Of a stretch of DNA of 46,564 nucleotides, positions 35,967 through 44,640 are shown piece after piece. Source of the stretch: Rhodocyclales bacterium RIFCSPLOWO2_02_FULL_63_24 (GTDB lineage: Bacteria; Pseudomonadota; Gammaproteobacteria; Burkholderiales; Rhodocyclaceae). The position numbers and the translations under genes were made by a program. The first letter of the stretch is position 1; each line of letters opens with the position of its first letter. The notes beneath the pieces were generated by a model, which worked only from the letters and a program-made list of their open reading frames with translations, had not been told where the DNA came from and did not search any database. Where the stretch lies: positions 1-46,564 of the forward strand of contig MHZX01000129.1 of the NCBI GenBank assembly GCA_001828935.1. The letters run 5' to 3'.

Positions 35967-36827
35967 GTGCACCGCGCGCGCTTCTACACGCTGACCGCCT
36001 CCTGCCCGGACCAGGTCGGCATCATCGCGCGCGTTACCGGCTTCATCGCCGAACACCGCGGCTGGATACTCGAATCGAGTTTTCATGCCGACGATCTGGA
36101 TGGCCGCTACTTCATGCGCATCGAGGTCAGGGCCGATTCGCTGCCCTTTCACCTTGCCGAATTCCGCAGCCGCTTCCAGCCCCTGGCCGACGAACTGCAA
36201 ATGGACTGGCGCATCAACGACTCGGCGGTGAAGAAACGGGTCGTGGTGCTGGTCTCGAAGCAGGAGCATTGTCTCTACGACCTGCTGGCGCGCTGGCAAT
36301 CCAAGGAACTCGATATCGAGATCGCCTGCGTGATCTCGAATCACGATACATTCAAAGGCTTCGTCGAGTGGCACGGCATACCGTTCCATCATGTGCCGGT
36401 GCCGACTGAGCACAAGGCCGCCGCCTATGCCGAAGTCCAGCGCCTGTTCGAGGAAGTGCATGGCGACACCATGGTGCTGGCGCGCTACATGCAAATCCTG
36501 TCGCCCGAGCTATGCGCCGCCTATCCGGGACGCATCCTCAACATCCACCACAGCTTCCTGCCTTCCTTCGTCGGCGCCAAGCCTTACCACCAGGCTTACA
36601 CGCGCGGCGTCAAGCTGATCGGCGCCACCTGCCACTACGTCACCGAAGCGCTCGACCAAGGCCCGATCATCGAGCAGGACGTTATCCGCATCGACCATTC
36701 GGATTCGGTCGAGGACATGGTGCGCTACGGCAAGGACATCGAAAAGACCGTGCTGGCGCGCGGCCTGCGCTATCACCTGGAAGATCGCGTGCTGGTCCAC
36801 GGCAACAAGACCGTGGTGTTCCGCTAA
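35967..36827 (+). CDS. purU: Formyltetrahydrofolate deformylase
   Basis: PurU hydrolyses 10-formyl-THF to formate and THF, balancing one-carbon units. The 286-aa protein has an N-terminal ACT domain (residues 5-85, FYTLTASCPDQVGIIARVTGF) and a formyl transferase-like catalytic domain with the conserved LVSKQEHCLYDLLARW, SNHD and ILNIHHSFLPSFVGAKPYHQAY segments, and DQGPIIEQDV. The start is GTG 35967 with GGGGAAGG 8 nt upstream. No ATG is available at a suitable place. Confidence 0.96.
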   Translation: MHRARFYTLTASCPDQVGIIARVTGFIAEHRGWILESSFHADDLDGRYFMRIEVRADSLPFHLAEFRSRFQPLADELQMDWRINDSAVKKRVVVLVSKQEHCLYDLLARWQSKELDIEIACVISNHDTFKGFVEWHGIPFHHVPVPTEHKAAAYAEVQRLFEEVHGDTMVLARYMQILSPELCAAYPGRILNIHHSFLPSFVGAKPYHQAYTRGVKLIGATCHYVTEALDQGPIIEQDVIRIDHSDSVEDMVRYGKDIEKTVLARGLRYHLEDRVLVHGNKTVVFR

Positions 36828-37237
36828 ACGCTACAGCCCTCCTGGCCTGCACATGCGAATGACACTCAGCGCATAGGCAGACTGGGCGATAGCGCTGTTC
36901 TCATTCCCGGCCCATGGAATAGAAACACCCAAAAGCGGGAATGCATAGACCGGCTTGCACCATACACGGGCACCAGGACTTCGCGACGAATTCTTGCCTC
37001 ATATAACTTAGGTTAAAAAGTTTCTGGCGCCAGGATTCGACGCCGATCCTGTCTGCTGGCGGGTCAGGCGATTGTGTATCTAAGTAAGGCTGCGAAAAGC
37101 TGCTCACACCACTGAATCTTCCTATCTCAGTGCTCATGGGAAGGCACGCATATTGCATGCGCAACAAGTGTCGATCGTTCGCACCAGTCAGACCGAGTAC
37201 GTTGATGCGACGGATCACGGTGCAAAGGGGAGCGAAA
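36828..37237. other. 410-bp intergenic region, purU to STAS gene
   Basis: No open frame of note. The stretch is less GC-rich than the flanks. It contains inverted arms CATTCCCG (36902-36909) and CGGGAATG near 36935, spaced about 26 bp apart, a CTGGCGCCAG palindrome near 37024, and the sigma-54 type promoter at 37142-37157. The long leader upstream of that promoter could hold enhancer-binding sites. Confidence 0.5.
37142..37157 (+). promoter_or_regulatory. Sigma-54 (RpoN) type promoter
   Basis: AGGCACG (37142-37148), four bases, TTGCA (37153-37157). The invariant GG and GC are exactly 10 bp apart, and only the first base differs from the TGGCACG-N4-TTGCW consensus. It points at the STAS-domain gene 80 bp downstream. 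Confidence 0.6.
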
Positions 37238-37540
37238 ATGTTAATTCAGTTGGAAACGAAGGAAAGCTGCACCACCATCGCCCTGCATGGGCAGTTCGTG
37301 TTTGATACCCACCGCGATTTTCGCGATGCCTCGACCCGCGCATTGCAGGAGGCGTCGCAAGAAATCCAGATCGATCTGAGCAAACTGGGCTACATGGACA
37401 GTTCCGCCCTGGGCATGCTACTGGTGTTCAATGACAAGGCCAAGGATGCCGGCAAACGGGTGGTGCTTAACAATGGCCAGGGTGAAATCAGTGAGCTCCT
37501 GAAGCTCACGCGGATGGAGACCATGCTCGCAATTGCCTGA
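37238..37540 (+). CDS. Single-domain STAS protein (anti-sigma factor antagonist type)
   Basis: A 100-aa protein made of a single STAS domain: LIQLETKESCTTIALHGQFVF at the N terminus, then IDLSKLGYMDSSALGML, where Ser corresponds to the phosphorylated residue of SpoIIAA-type antagonists. ATG 37238 has AAAGGGGAG 4-10 nt upstream. No partner kinase or sigma factor is nearby. A sigma-54 type promoter precedes the gene, so it may serve motility, chemotaxis or surface-attachment signalling, as some proteobacterial STAS proteins do. Convergent with lgt, 19 bp between stops. Confidence 0.85.
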   Translation: MLIQLETKESCTTIALHGQFVFDTHRDFRDASTRALQEASQEIQIDLSKLGYMDSSALGMLLVFNDKAKDAGKRVVLNNGQGEISELLKLTRMETMLAIA

Positions 37541-37559
37541 TGCGGGCGTTCGCTGCCCG

Positions 37560-38348
37560 TCAGCGCCTGACGGGTGGCTTTCGCAACATCAACCAGATTC
37601 CGAACAGCACCATCGGCAGGCTCAGCCACTGCCCCATGCTCACCGTGTAGGACAGGCCGAAGATGCCGTGGTCCGGCTCGCGGAAATACTCGGCGACGAA
37701 GCGCAGCGTGCCGTAGCCGATCATGAACATGCCCGATACCGCCCCCAATGCGCGCTGCCGCGACGAATACAGCCACAGAATGACGAACAGCAGCAGGCCT
37801 TCGCCGGCGGCTTGATACAGCGGCGACGGATGGCGCGGCAAGCGATCGACATGGGGGAAAATCATCGCCCAGGGCAGACTCGGGTCGGCCGCCCGCCCCC
37901 ACAGTTCGCCGTTGATGAAATTGCCGATGCGGCCTGCCATCAGGCCCAGTGGCACCAGCGGGGCGATGAAATCGGTGACCTGGAAAAACGTCCTGCCGGA
38001 CTTGCGGCCCCATAGCGCCATCGCCACGAAGACGCCGAGCATGCCGCCGTGGAAGGCCATGCCGCCTTTCCATACCGCGAGAATTTCCAGCGGATGCGCC
38101 AGGTAGTAGCCCGGTTCGTAGAACAGCACCTGCCCCAAGCGCCCACCTAAGACCACGCCGAGTACACCGTAGAACAGCAGGTCGTCGACATCCTGCGCGC
38201 TCGTGGCGTGCCAGGACTGGGACGCGGCGCGCCGCTTGCCGAGCCAGAGGAAGGCGACAAAGCCGGCCAGGTACATGAGGCCGTACCAGCGCACTGCCAG
38301 CGGGCCGATGGAAATGGCGATGGGGTCGAACTGGGGATGGATCAGCAT
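37560..38348 (-). CDS. lgt: Prolipoprotein diacylglyceryl transferase
   Basis: Lgt transfers diacylglycerol from phosphatidylglycerol to the lipobox cysteine of prolipoproteins in the inner membrane. The 262-aa polytopic protein has the signature [25 protein letters not shown] in the first helices, and [11 protein letters not shown] with the conserved His. The start [23 protein letters not shown] is standard. It lies 6 bp after the SEC-C gene stop and is likely co-transcribed with it. Confidence 0.96.
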   Translation of the reverse strand: MLIHPQFDPIAISIGPLAVRWYGLMYLAGFVAFLWLGKRRAASQSWHATSAQDVDDLLFYGVLGVVLGGRLGQVLFYEPGYYLAHPLEILAVWKGGMAFHGGMLGVFVAMALWGRKSGRTFFQVTDFIAPLVPLGLMAGRIGNFINGELWGRAADPSLPWAMIFPHVDRLPRHPSPLYQAAGEGLLLFVILWLYSSRQRALGAVSGMFMIGYGTLRFVAEYFREPDHGIFGLSYTVSMGQWLSLPMVLFGIWLMLRKPPVRR

Positions 38349-38354
38349 GGTGAA

Positions 38355-39248
<894 letters not shown>

Positions 39249-39292
39249 GGTGATGGCGTGGCCGTTTGAAGACCGGCAGGATAGCGGGTAAC

Positions 39293-39314
39293 AGTCGGCG
39301 CTGGTGATACGGTG
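39293..39314 (-). repeat. Copy of the dispersed 22-nt motif
   Basis: On the minus strand this reads CACCGTATCACCAGCGCCGACT minus its last two, so its core is CAGCGCCGACT. It lies 45 bp upstream of the SEC-C gene start, between it and the toxin gene. Confidence 0.5.
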
Positions 39315-39394
39315 CCGGCGATATTTTTATGGCATCAAGATGCGCTGAAATGCCGTTCGGGCTTGTCCAGCTGCCTACCCGGCCTTGACCGAGT

Positions 39395-39817
39395 TTATGT
39401 GATTGCCCACGGATTGAACACCACCGGCAGCGCCGCCACAAAGTCACGGTCGTTGCGTGTCACCAGGACCAAGCCATGTTCAACCGCCGTCGTCGCGATG
39501 ATCGAATCGAAGGCAGCCATCGTGCGCCCACCGGCCTCGACGCTGGCGCACATCTCGCCCCAGTAGGCGGCGGTCTCGCGCGTGAACGGCAGTATCCGGT
39601 CGGCAAACCCGGCCTGCAATTGCTCGAGCCAGGTCGCCAGATCGGTCTTGCGACGCGAAGCGGGCAAGCGCGCCACGCCGCGCCGCAATTCCGCCAGCGA
39701 CATCGCGGCAACGTACAGGTCGTTTTCGGCGCGGGCATTGATCCACGCCAGCACCTTGGCCTCGGGTGCCGTCTTGACGAATTCCGACAGCACGCAGGTG
39801 TCGAGCAGGTACTTCAC
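39395..39817 (-). CDS. vapC: PIN-domain toxin, VapC family
   Basis: A 140-aa PIN-domain ribonuclease toxin. Acidic residues are in place: Asp6 in LLDTCVLSE, Glu43 in LAELRRG, and Asp in MAAFDSIIATTA plus TRNDRDF near the C terminus. Typical VapC toxins cut tRNA or rRNA; the target is not deducible here. It overlaps the antitoxin gene by 4 bp (ATGA), the standard arrangement. The FitB-like FNPW end is common in this subgroup. Confidence 0.9.
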   Translation of the reverse strand: MKYLLDTCVLSEFVKTAPEAKVLAWINARAENDLYVAAMSLAELRRGVARLPASRRKTDLATWLEQLQAGFADRILPFTRETAAYWGEMCASVEAGGRTMAAFDSIIATTAVEHGLVLVTRNDRDFVAALPVVFNPWAIT

Positions 39818-40056
39818 AAGTCGAGCGCTCGCACCGTTTCAGCGGAACGGGAAATATCCAGCGGTTTGCCGCGCGGCGCGCCGTTCAACACCGCCAGCAG
39901 CGATGGCCCTGCCAGCAGGCGTCGGTATTCCAGCGCGGCCATTACCACCACGGCCTCCTCGCCGCGCCGCGTGACGAGTTGCGGACCTTCGGCGAGCGTG
40001 CAATCCACCAACTCGCTAAAGCGGCTCTTGGCCTCCTGCAATTGCCACGTGTGCAT
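39814..40056 (-). CDS. Phd/YefM-family antitoxin
   Basis: An 80-aa antitoxin. MHTWQLQEAKSRFSELVD is the typical Phd/YefM DNA-binding N terminus, followed by GPQLVTRRGEEAVVVMAALEYRRLL. The C-terminal tail would bind the PIN toxin. ATG 40056 has GGAG 6 nt upstream; an in-frame ATG at 40071 lies in the palindrome and has no ribosome-binding site. Autoregulation by the complex on the palindrome at 40068-40104 is expected. Confidence 0.9.
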   Translation of the reverse strand: MHTWQLQEAKSRFSELVDCTLAEGPQLVTRRGEEAVVVMAALEYRRLLAGPSLLAVLNGAPRGKPLDISRSAETVRALDL

Positions 40057-40067
40057 GATGATCTCCT

Positions 40068-40104
40068 TCACGATGGACTAGTCAGTCTGACTAGTCCATC
40101 GTGA
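40068..40104. promoter_or_regulatory. 37-bp perfect palindrome, putative operator of the toxin-antitoxin operon
   Basis: TCACGATGGACTAGTCAG (40068-40085), one central T, then its exact reverse complement (40087-40104). It begins 12 bp upstream of the antitoxin start. On the minus strand TTGACT (40121-40126) and a weak CACGAT (40098-40103, 17-bp spacer) form a possible promoter whose -10 lies inside the palindrome. Phd/YefM antitoxins repress their own promoter at such palindromes. Confidence 0.65.
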
Positions 40105-40160
40105 CTCAATGCGCGGCGGAAGTCAAGACGAGATCGCCTGATGCTGCCGAGCGAGCCCGA

Positions 40161-40366
40161 TCAATAACCGGTAAGAAAGCGGCGCGCGTCCGCCGTTGCG
40201 TAGACAAGCTGGTCCGGATCCTCCAGGCTGACATGGGGCTTGCCCGGAAAGGCGACGCGCGCCGCCAGCGTCGTCTTCCCCGACTGGCGCGCGGCCCGGT
40301 CAGCGCCACGATGGGAAAGCCGCGCGCCAGACGCAGGACGGTATTCAACGCGGTGCGGGAAATCAT
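40161..40366 (-). pseudogene. Frameshifted N-terminal remnant of an AAA+ ATPase (DUF4143-type)
   Basis: Starting at ATG 40366, the frame reads MISRTALNTVLRLARGFPIVALTGPR. Here the Walker A motif should follow, but the frame is lost; in the next frame it resumes as RQSGKTTLAARVAFPG and then KPHVSLEDPDQLVYATADARRFLTGY, ending in TGA at 40161. Together these match the first ~68 aa of ATPases with a DUF4143 tail, normally about 400 aa. So the gene carries one frameshift near 40290 and has lost the rest. It is not functional. Confidence 0.75.
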
Positions 40367-40910
40367 GGCGATCCCGGCTCGTAGGCTGCCTTCCGCTGCC
40401 ACGCAAGCACATTGCGCTGGCCCGATGGAGCCGCGTCATATTGATTCGACCCGCTTGCCCGCAAACGGCCATAACCGGGCATAGCGGCAACCAAATTTCG
40501 AGAGTCTCCAACGACGGGTAACCAATCCAGAACCAGCCGCTCGCCCCTGTCGCTGCTCTGAACGGCTCGTCGGCCAGAACGGTCCTTCGACGCGTATTGC
40601 TGCCGTTCATCAACTCACCAGCAAGGAATCTGGGGTGATAAATCCGAGCGGCAGCTTATCGAATATAGCAACTCACGCTATGCGCCCCCTTGAGTCATAT
40701 GCAACAAGTCTTATCGACTGAGCGGCGTTGCTTCCATTGGGGTCATTGAAGATCGACAGCATATTCCTCAATAGTTTCTCGACTGTGCTCACCCGATTTT
40801 GTAAGAATCGATGACAAGTCGCGCGTTGTCACGTTGCGTTACCAAAATCGCCAGCACGACAGGCGGCGATGGCCGACAATCCGGCCATTCATTCCAATCG
40901 GAGCATTCCC
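40367..40910. other. 540-bp intergenic region before cytochrome b561
   Basis: No convincing gene. A 150-aa frame on the minus strand across 40161-40613 includes the ATPase remnant at its end, but the first half is not recognisable. From about 40630 the sequence is less GC-rich. No clear promoter for the b561 gene was found. Confidence 0.4.
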
Positions 40911-41420
40911 ATGCAAACTTTTCGCTATGCCAAGCCCCGGATCGCCATCCATTGGCTGGCTGCGGTCCTGATCGCGTTCATGCTTGCCACCGGCAGTCTG
41001 GTGTTGGCCGAGTTGCCCAATACGCTAGAGAAGATCGGCAGCCTGCGCATCCACATGATCCTCGGCGGCCTGGCCGGCCTGCTGGTGTTGATCCGCATCG
41101 GTCTGGGGCGCGCCTATCCTGCCCCGGCCGCCGCTGCCAGCGAAAAGCTCGCGCACGCCGGTCACGTCTTGCTCAATCTGGTCATCCTCTTTATGGCAAT
41201 CAGCGGCATGTTGCTGGCATTGCAGAGCGGAGCGCTGGATGCGGTCTTTTTTGGCGGCGTCCTGCCCGAGGACTTCAAGAGTTTCACGCCGCGCAAGGTG
41301 CATGGCCTGCTCTCCCGCGTTGCCATGGGGTTGATCGCCGTGCATGTACTGGCCGCGCTCTATCACCAGTTCATCGTCAGGGATCGACTGCTGTCGCGCA
41401 TGGGCCTGGGAGCCAGGTAA
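40911..41420 (+). CDS. Cytochrome b561-family membrane protein
   Basis: A 169-aa diheme cytochrome b561 with four transmembrane helices. Heme-ligand histidines are plausible at AIHWLAAVL, RIHMILGG, KVHGLLSRVAMG and AVHVLAALYHQ. The family passes electrons between quinol and periplasmic acceptors; in E. coli YodB and CybB some act as superoxide:quinone oxidoreductases. The ATG at 40911 has GGAG 7 nt upstream. It lies 51 bp before the HlyD-like gene, so it may belong to the exporter operon. Confidence 0.85.
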   Translation: MQTFRYAKPRIAIHWLAAVLIAFMLATGSLVLAELPNTLEKIGSLRIHMILGGLAGLLVLIRIGLGRAYPAPAAAASEKLAHAGHVLLNLVILFMAISGMLLALQSGALDAVFFGGVLPEDFKSFTPRKVHGLLSRVAMGLIAVHVLAALYHQFIVRDRLLSRMGLGAR

Positions 41421-41471
41421 ATCCGGCCTTTCCCTGGCGCTTGGTGCTCCCCTCACTTCTTTGGCGAATCG

Positions 41472-42659
41472 ATGATGAAACTGCCCTTTAACCGTAGCCT
41501 TGGCTTCATCCTTGCAGGCATTGCGCTGGTGGCCGGCCTGGTCTGGGTCGTGGTCCGCAACGGACCGCTGGCGCCGGTCCGGGCCACCGTTGCGACGCTA
41601 AGCCGCGCCGACGTTTCACCGATTCTGTTCGGTATCGGCGTGGTCGAGGCGCGGCGCAGCTATCTGGTGGGGCCCACCGTCGCCGGTCGCGTGAAACAGG
41701 TCACCGTCGATGTGGGCGACGTGGTCCGCGCCGGCCAGTTGCTGGCGGAGATGGAACCGGTCGACCTCGATCAACGACTGGCGTCGTCCGCCGCCGCCGC
41801 TGCACGGGCGAAGAGCGCCGTCGATACGGCGCAGGCGCAACTGGCGGACAGCCTGAGTCGGCATAAAGTGGCCGTCGCCAATGCGCGCCGCTATGACGAC
41901 CTTGGGCGCAAGGGATTTGTCAGTTCCAGTGTTACCGAAGGCAAGACGCAAGAGGAGAAATCCGCCGCGGCCCAAGTCGCGGTGGCTAGCGCCACAGTGA
42001 CGAGCGCCCAACAGGATTTGCGGCGACTGAACTCCGAACGGGAAGCCGTCGGCGCGCAACGCGCCAGCATTCGATTGTTGGCACCCAGCGATGGCGTCGT
42101 GACGTCGCGCGATGCCGAGCCGGGTTCGACTGTTGTCGCCGGACAGGCGGTAGTGAAGCTCATCGCACCCGACAGCCTGTGGGTCAAGACGCGCCTGGAT
42201 CAGCATCGTTCCGCCGGTTTGCAGGCGGGTCTGACGGCCGGGATTGCCCTGCGCTCGCGCCCCGGTGCGCCGATGCCGGGCAAGGTGGCGCGCATCGAAC
42301 TGCTGAGCGACAGCGTGACCGAGGAACGCATCGCGCAGGTGGCTTTCGATGCACTGTCCGCCGGTGTATCGGTCGGCGAGATGGCCGAAGTCACACTGCG
42401 TATTCCGGCCATCAAGAATGTTCTCACCCTGCCCAATGCCGCACTGCGCACCCGCGGCGGCCAGACCGGCGTCTGGTTGTACAGCGGCGATACCCTGACG
42501 TTTGCGACGGTGAAAGCGGGGATGACCGGCGCCGACGGCAAGCTGCAAATCCTTGAAGGACTCAAGGAAGGCGACACGGTCATCGTGCATAGCGAGCGCG
42601 ATATCGACGAGCGCAGCCGAGTCAAGATTGTCCCCGCTCTTGTAACCTCCGGCTCGTGA
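41472..42659 (+). CDS. Periplasmic adaptor subunit of an ABC exporter (HlyD/DevB type)
   Basis: A 395-aa membrane-fusion protein anchored by an N-terminal helix (LGFILAGIALVAGLVWVV). It has a lipoyl-like half motif (VGPTVAGRVKQVTVDVGDVVRAGQLLAEMEP), a long coiled-coil hairpin (residues about 100-190, Ala-rich) and the second lipoyl half (RLLAPSDGVVTSRDAEPGSTVVAGQAV), followed by a beta-barrel domain. It connects the FtsX-type permease downstream to the TolC-family duct. The start could be ATG 41472 or 41475. The permease gene begins 7 bp after its stop. Confidence 0.88.
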   Translation: MMKLPFNRSLGFILAGIALVAGLVWVVVRNGPLAPVRATVATLSRADVSPILFGIGVVEARRSYLVGPTVAGRVKQVTVDVGDVVRAGQLLAEMEPVDLDQRLASSAAAAARAKSAVDTAQAQLADSLSRHKVAVANARRYDDLGRKGFVSSSVTEGKTQEEKSAAAQVAVASATVTSAQQDLRRLNSEREAVGAQRASIRLLAPSDGVVTSRDAEPGSTVVAGQAVVKLIAPDSLWVKTRLDQHRSAGLQAGLTAGIALRSRPGAPMPGKVARIELLSDSVTEERIAQVAFDALSAGVSVGEMAEVTLRIPAIKNVLTLPNAALRTRGGQTGVWLYSGDTLTFATVKAGMTGADGKLQILEGLKEGDTVIVHSERDIDERSRVKIVPALVTSGS

Positions 42660-42666
42660 ACCCGCC

Positions 42667-43860
42667 GTGATCAATCTCGCCGGCCGTGACATTCTGCATT
42701 CCTGGGGAAAGTTCGTCCTGACCGGGATGGGCCTCGGCTTGCTGATCGGCGTCACGCTGACCATGGCCGGCGTCTATCGCGGCATGGTGGATGACGCCAA
42801 GGTGTTGCTGACCAATAGCGGTGCCGATCTGTGGGTGGTGCAGAAAGACACCCAGGGGCCTTACGCCGAATCATCCAGCATCAAGGACGATGTCTATCGG
42901 CAGATCCTCGGCCTGGCCGGGGTGGCGCGGGCGGCCAACGTGACCTATCTGACCATGCAGGTACGCCATGGCGACAAGGACGAGCGCACCATGGTGGTCG
43001 GCTTCGAACCCGATCAGCCGGGCGAGCCGGGCTATCTGGTGGCCGGCCGGCGCCTGGTGCGCGGCCACTATGAAGCCATCGCCGACGTAAAAACCGGCTT
43101 TCGCCTGGGCGAGCGGATCCGGATTCGGCGGCACGACTACGAGGTAGTCGGCCTGACAAGCCGCATGGTGTCCTCGGGTGGCGATCCCATGGTGTTCATT
43201 CCACTCAAGGATGCCCAGGAAGCGCAGTTTCTCAAGGACAACGACGCCATCATCGGCGACCGGGCGCGCACCGCCGCCAATCCCTCGCTCAATCGCCCCG
43301 GCGTACCCGGCTTGCTCGACGCGATCAACGCCTCACAGTCCAGCAATCGCAATGTGAACGCGGTGCTGGTGCGGGTCGAGGCGGGCACCGCGCCGGACGC
43401 TGTGGCGAAGGAAATCCGCCGCTGGAAGCACCTGGAAGCGTACACCGGCACACAAATGGAAGACATCCTGATCGCCAAGCTGATCGCCACGGCAGCCAAG
43501 CAGATCGGCATGTTTCTGGCGATTCTGGTGATTGTCAGCGCGGCCATCGTGGCCTTCATCATCTACACCATGACCCTGGGCAAAATCCGCGAGATAGCGG
43601 TGCTGAAGCTGATCGGCACGCACAACCGGACCATTTCCGCGATGATCCTGCAACAGGCCGTCGGGCTCGGACTGATCGGCTTTGCGGTGGGCAAGATCGC
43701 GGCGACGCTCTGGGCGCCCGCGTTCCCGAAATTCGTGTTGCTCGAACCCGCAGACGCGATAAGCGGCTTCGTGATCGTGATGGTGGTCTGCGCACTGGCC
43801 AGCACCCTGGCGATCCACGCGGCGCTGAAGGTCGATCCGGCCGAAGCGATCGGCGGTTGA
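42667..43860 (+). CDS. ABC exporter permease, FtsX/DevC type
   Basis: A 397-aa permease. It has an N-terminal helix (GKFVLTGMGLGLLIGVTLTMAG), a periplasmic domain with GADLWVVQKDTQGP and the SSGGDPMVFIPL stretch, and three C-terminal helices of the FtsX domain (MFLAILVIVSAAIVAFIIYTM, and two after KIREIAVLKLIGT). The layout resembles DevC of the cyanobacterial DevBCA exporter. Start GTG 42667. It is coupled to the ATPase by a 1-bp overlap. Confidence 0.9.
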   Translation: MINLAGRDILHSWGKFVLTGMGLGLLIGVTLTMAGVYRGMVDDAKVLLTNSGADLWVVQKDTQGPYAESSSIKDDVYRQILGLAGVARAANVTYLTMQVRHGDKDERTMVVGFEPDQPGEPGYLVAGRRLVRGHYEAIADVKTGFRLGERIRIRRHDYEVVGLTSRMVSSGGDPMVFIPLKDAQEAQFLKDNDAIIGDRARTAANPSLNRPGVPGLLDAINASQSSNRNVNAVLVRVEAGTAPDAVAKEIRRWKHLEAYTGTQMEDILIAKLIATAAKQIGMFLAILVIVSAAIVAFIIYTMTLGKIREIAVLKLIGTHNRTISAMILQQAVGLGLIGFAVGKIAATLWAPAFPKFVLLEPADAISGFVIVMVVCALASTLAIHAALKVDPAEAIGG

Positions 43861-44594
43861 TGATGGAACCGGCAATGGAACCGGCCATGGACAAGGGCAT
43901 TCATATCGAGGGCCTGAGCAAGCGCTACGGCGCAGGCGATACCGCCGTCGATGCGCTCAAGGAGGTGAACATGAGCGTCGCTCCCGGCGAAGTGATCGGC
44001 CTGGTGGGTCCGAGCGGCTCCGGCAAGACCACCTTGCTCAAGTGCCTGGGAGCGGTGATCGAACCCACGCGCGGACGCATGACGCTGGGCGGCGAGGTCA
44101 TTTACGAACAGGGCTGGAAGATACCCGACCTGCGCGCCCTGCGCCGGGACCGCATCGGCTTCGTATTTCAGGCGCCCTACCTGATTCCATTTCTCGACGT
44201 GACCGACAACGTGGCGCTGTTGCCCATGCTGGCCGGCCGCTCGAACAGTGAGTCCCGTGCGCGGGCATTGGAGCTGTTGCAGACGCTCGACGTGGCGCAT
44301 CGGGCCAGGGCGCAAATCTCGGAACTCTCCGGCGGCGAGCAGCAGCGGGTATCGATCGCCCGCGCACTCGCCAATCGGCCCCCGGTCATACTTGCCGACG
44401 AACCCACCGCGCCGCTGGATAGCGAACGGGCGCTGACGGTCATGCGCATCCTCAACCAGATGGCCCGCCAATACCAGACCGCGATCATCGTCGTCACCCA
44501 CGACGAGAAGATCATCCCCACCTTCAAGCGCATCTATCACATTCGCGATGGCCGGACCGTGGAAGAAGCAGGCGAAGGCCGTGAAATCTCCTGA
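43860..44594 (+). CDS. ABC exporter ATP-binding protein (DevA/LolD type)
   Basis: A 244-aa ATPase with Walker A GPSGSGKTT, Q-loop GFVFQAPYLIPFLDVTDNV, signature LSGGEQQRVSIARAL, Walker B VILADEPT and the H-loop VVTHDEKI. It pairs with the FtsX-type permease before it. Start ATG 43860 overlaps the permease stop (TGATGATGG). ATG 43863 or the next ATG could also be used. The TolC-family gene begins 46 bp later. Confidence 0.92.
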   Translation: MMEPAMEPAMDKGIHIEGLSKRYGAGDTAVDALKEVNMSVAPGEVIGLVGPSGSGKTTLLKCLGAVIEPTRGRMTLGGEVIYEQGWKIPDLRALRRDRIGFVFQAPYLIPFLDVTDNVALLPMLAGRSNSESRARALELLQTLDVAHRARAQISELSGGEQQRVSIARALANRPPVILADEPTAPLDSERALTVMRILNQMARQYQTAIIVVTHDEKIIPTFKRIYHIRDGRTVEEAGEGREIS

Positions 44595-44640
44595 AGATTC
44601 CGGGTCATTTGCAACAACATTTAATCCACGAGTGAGTGCA

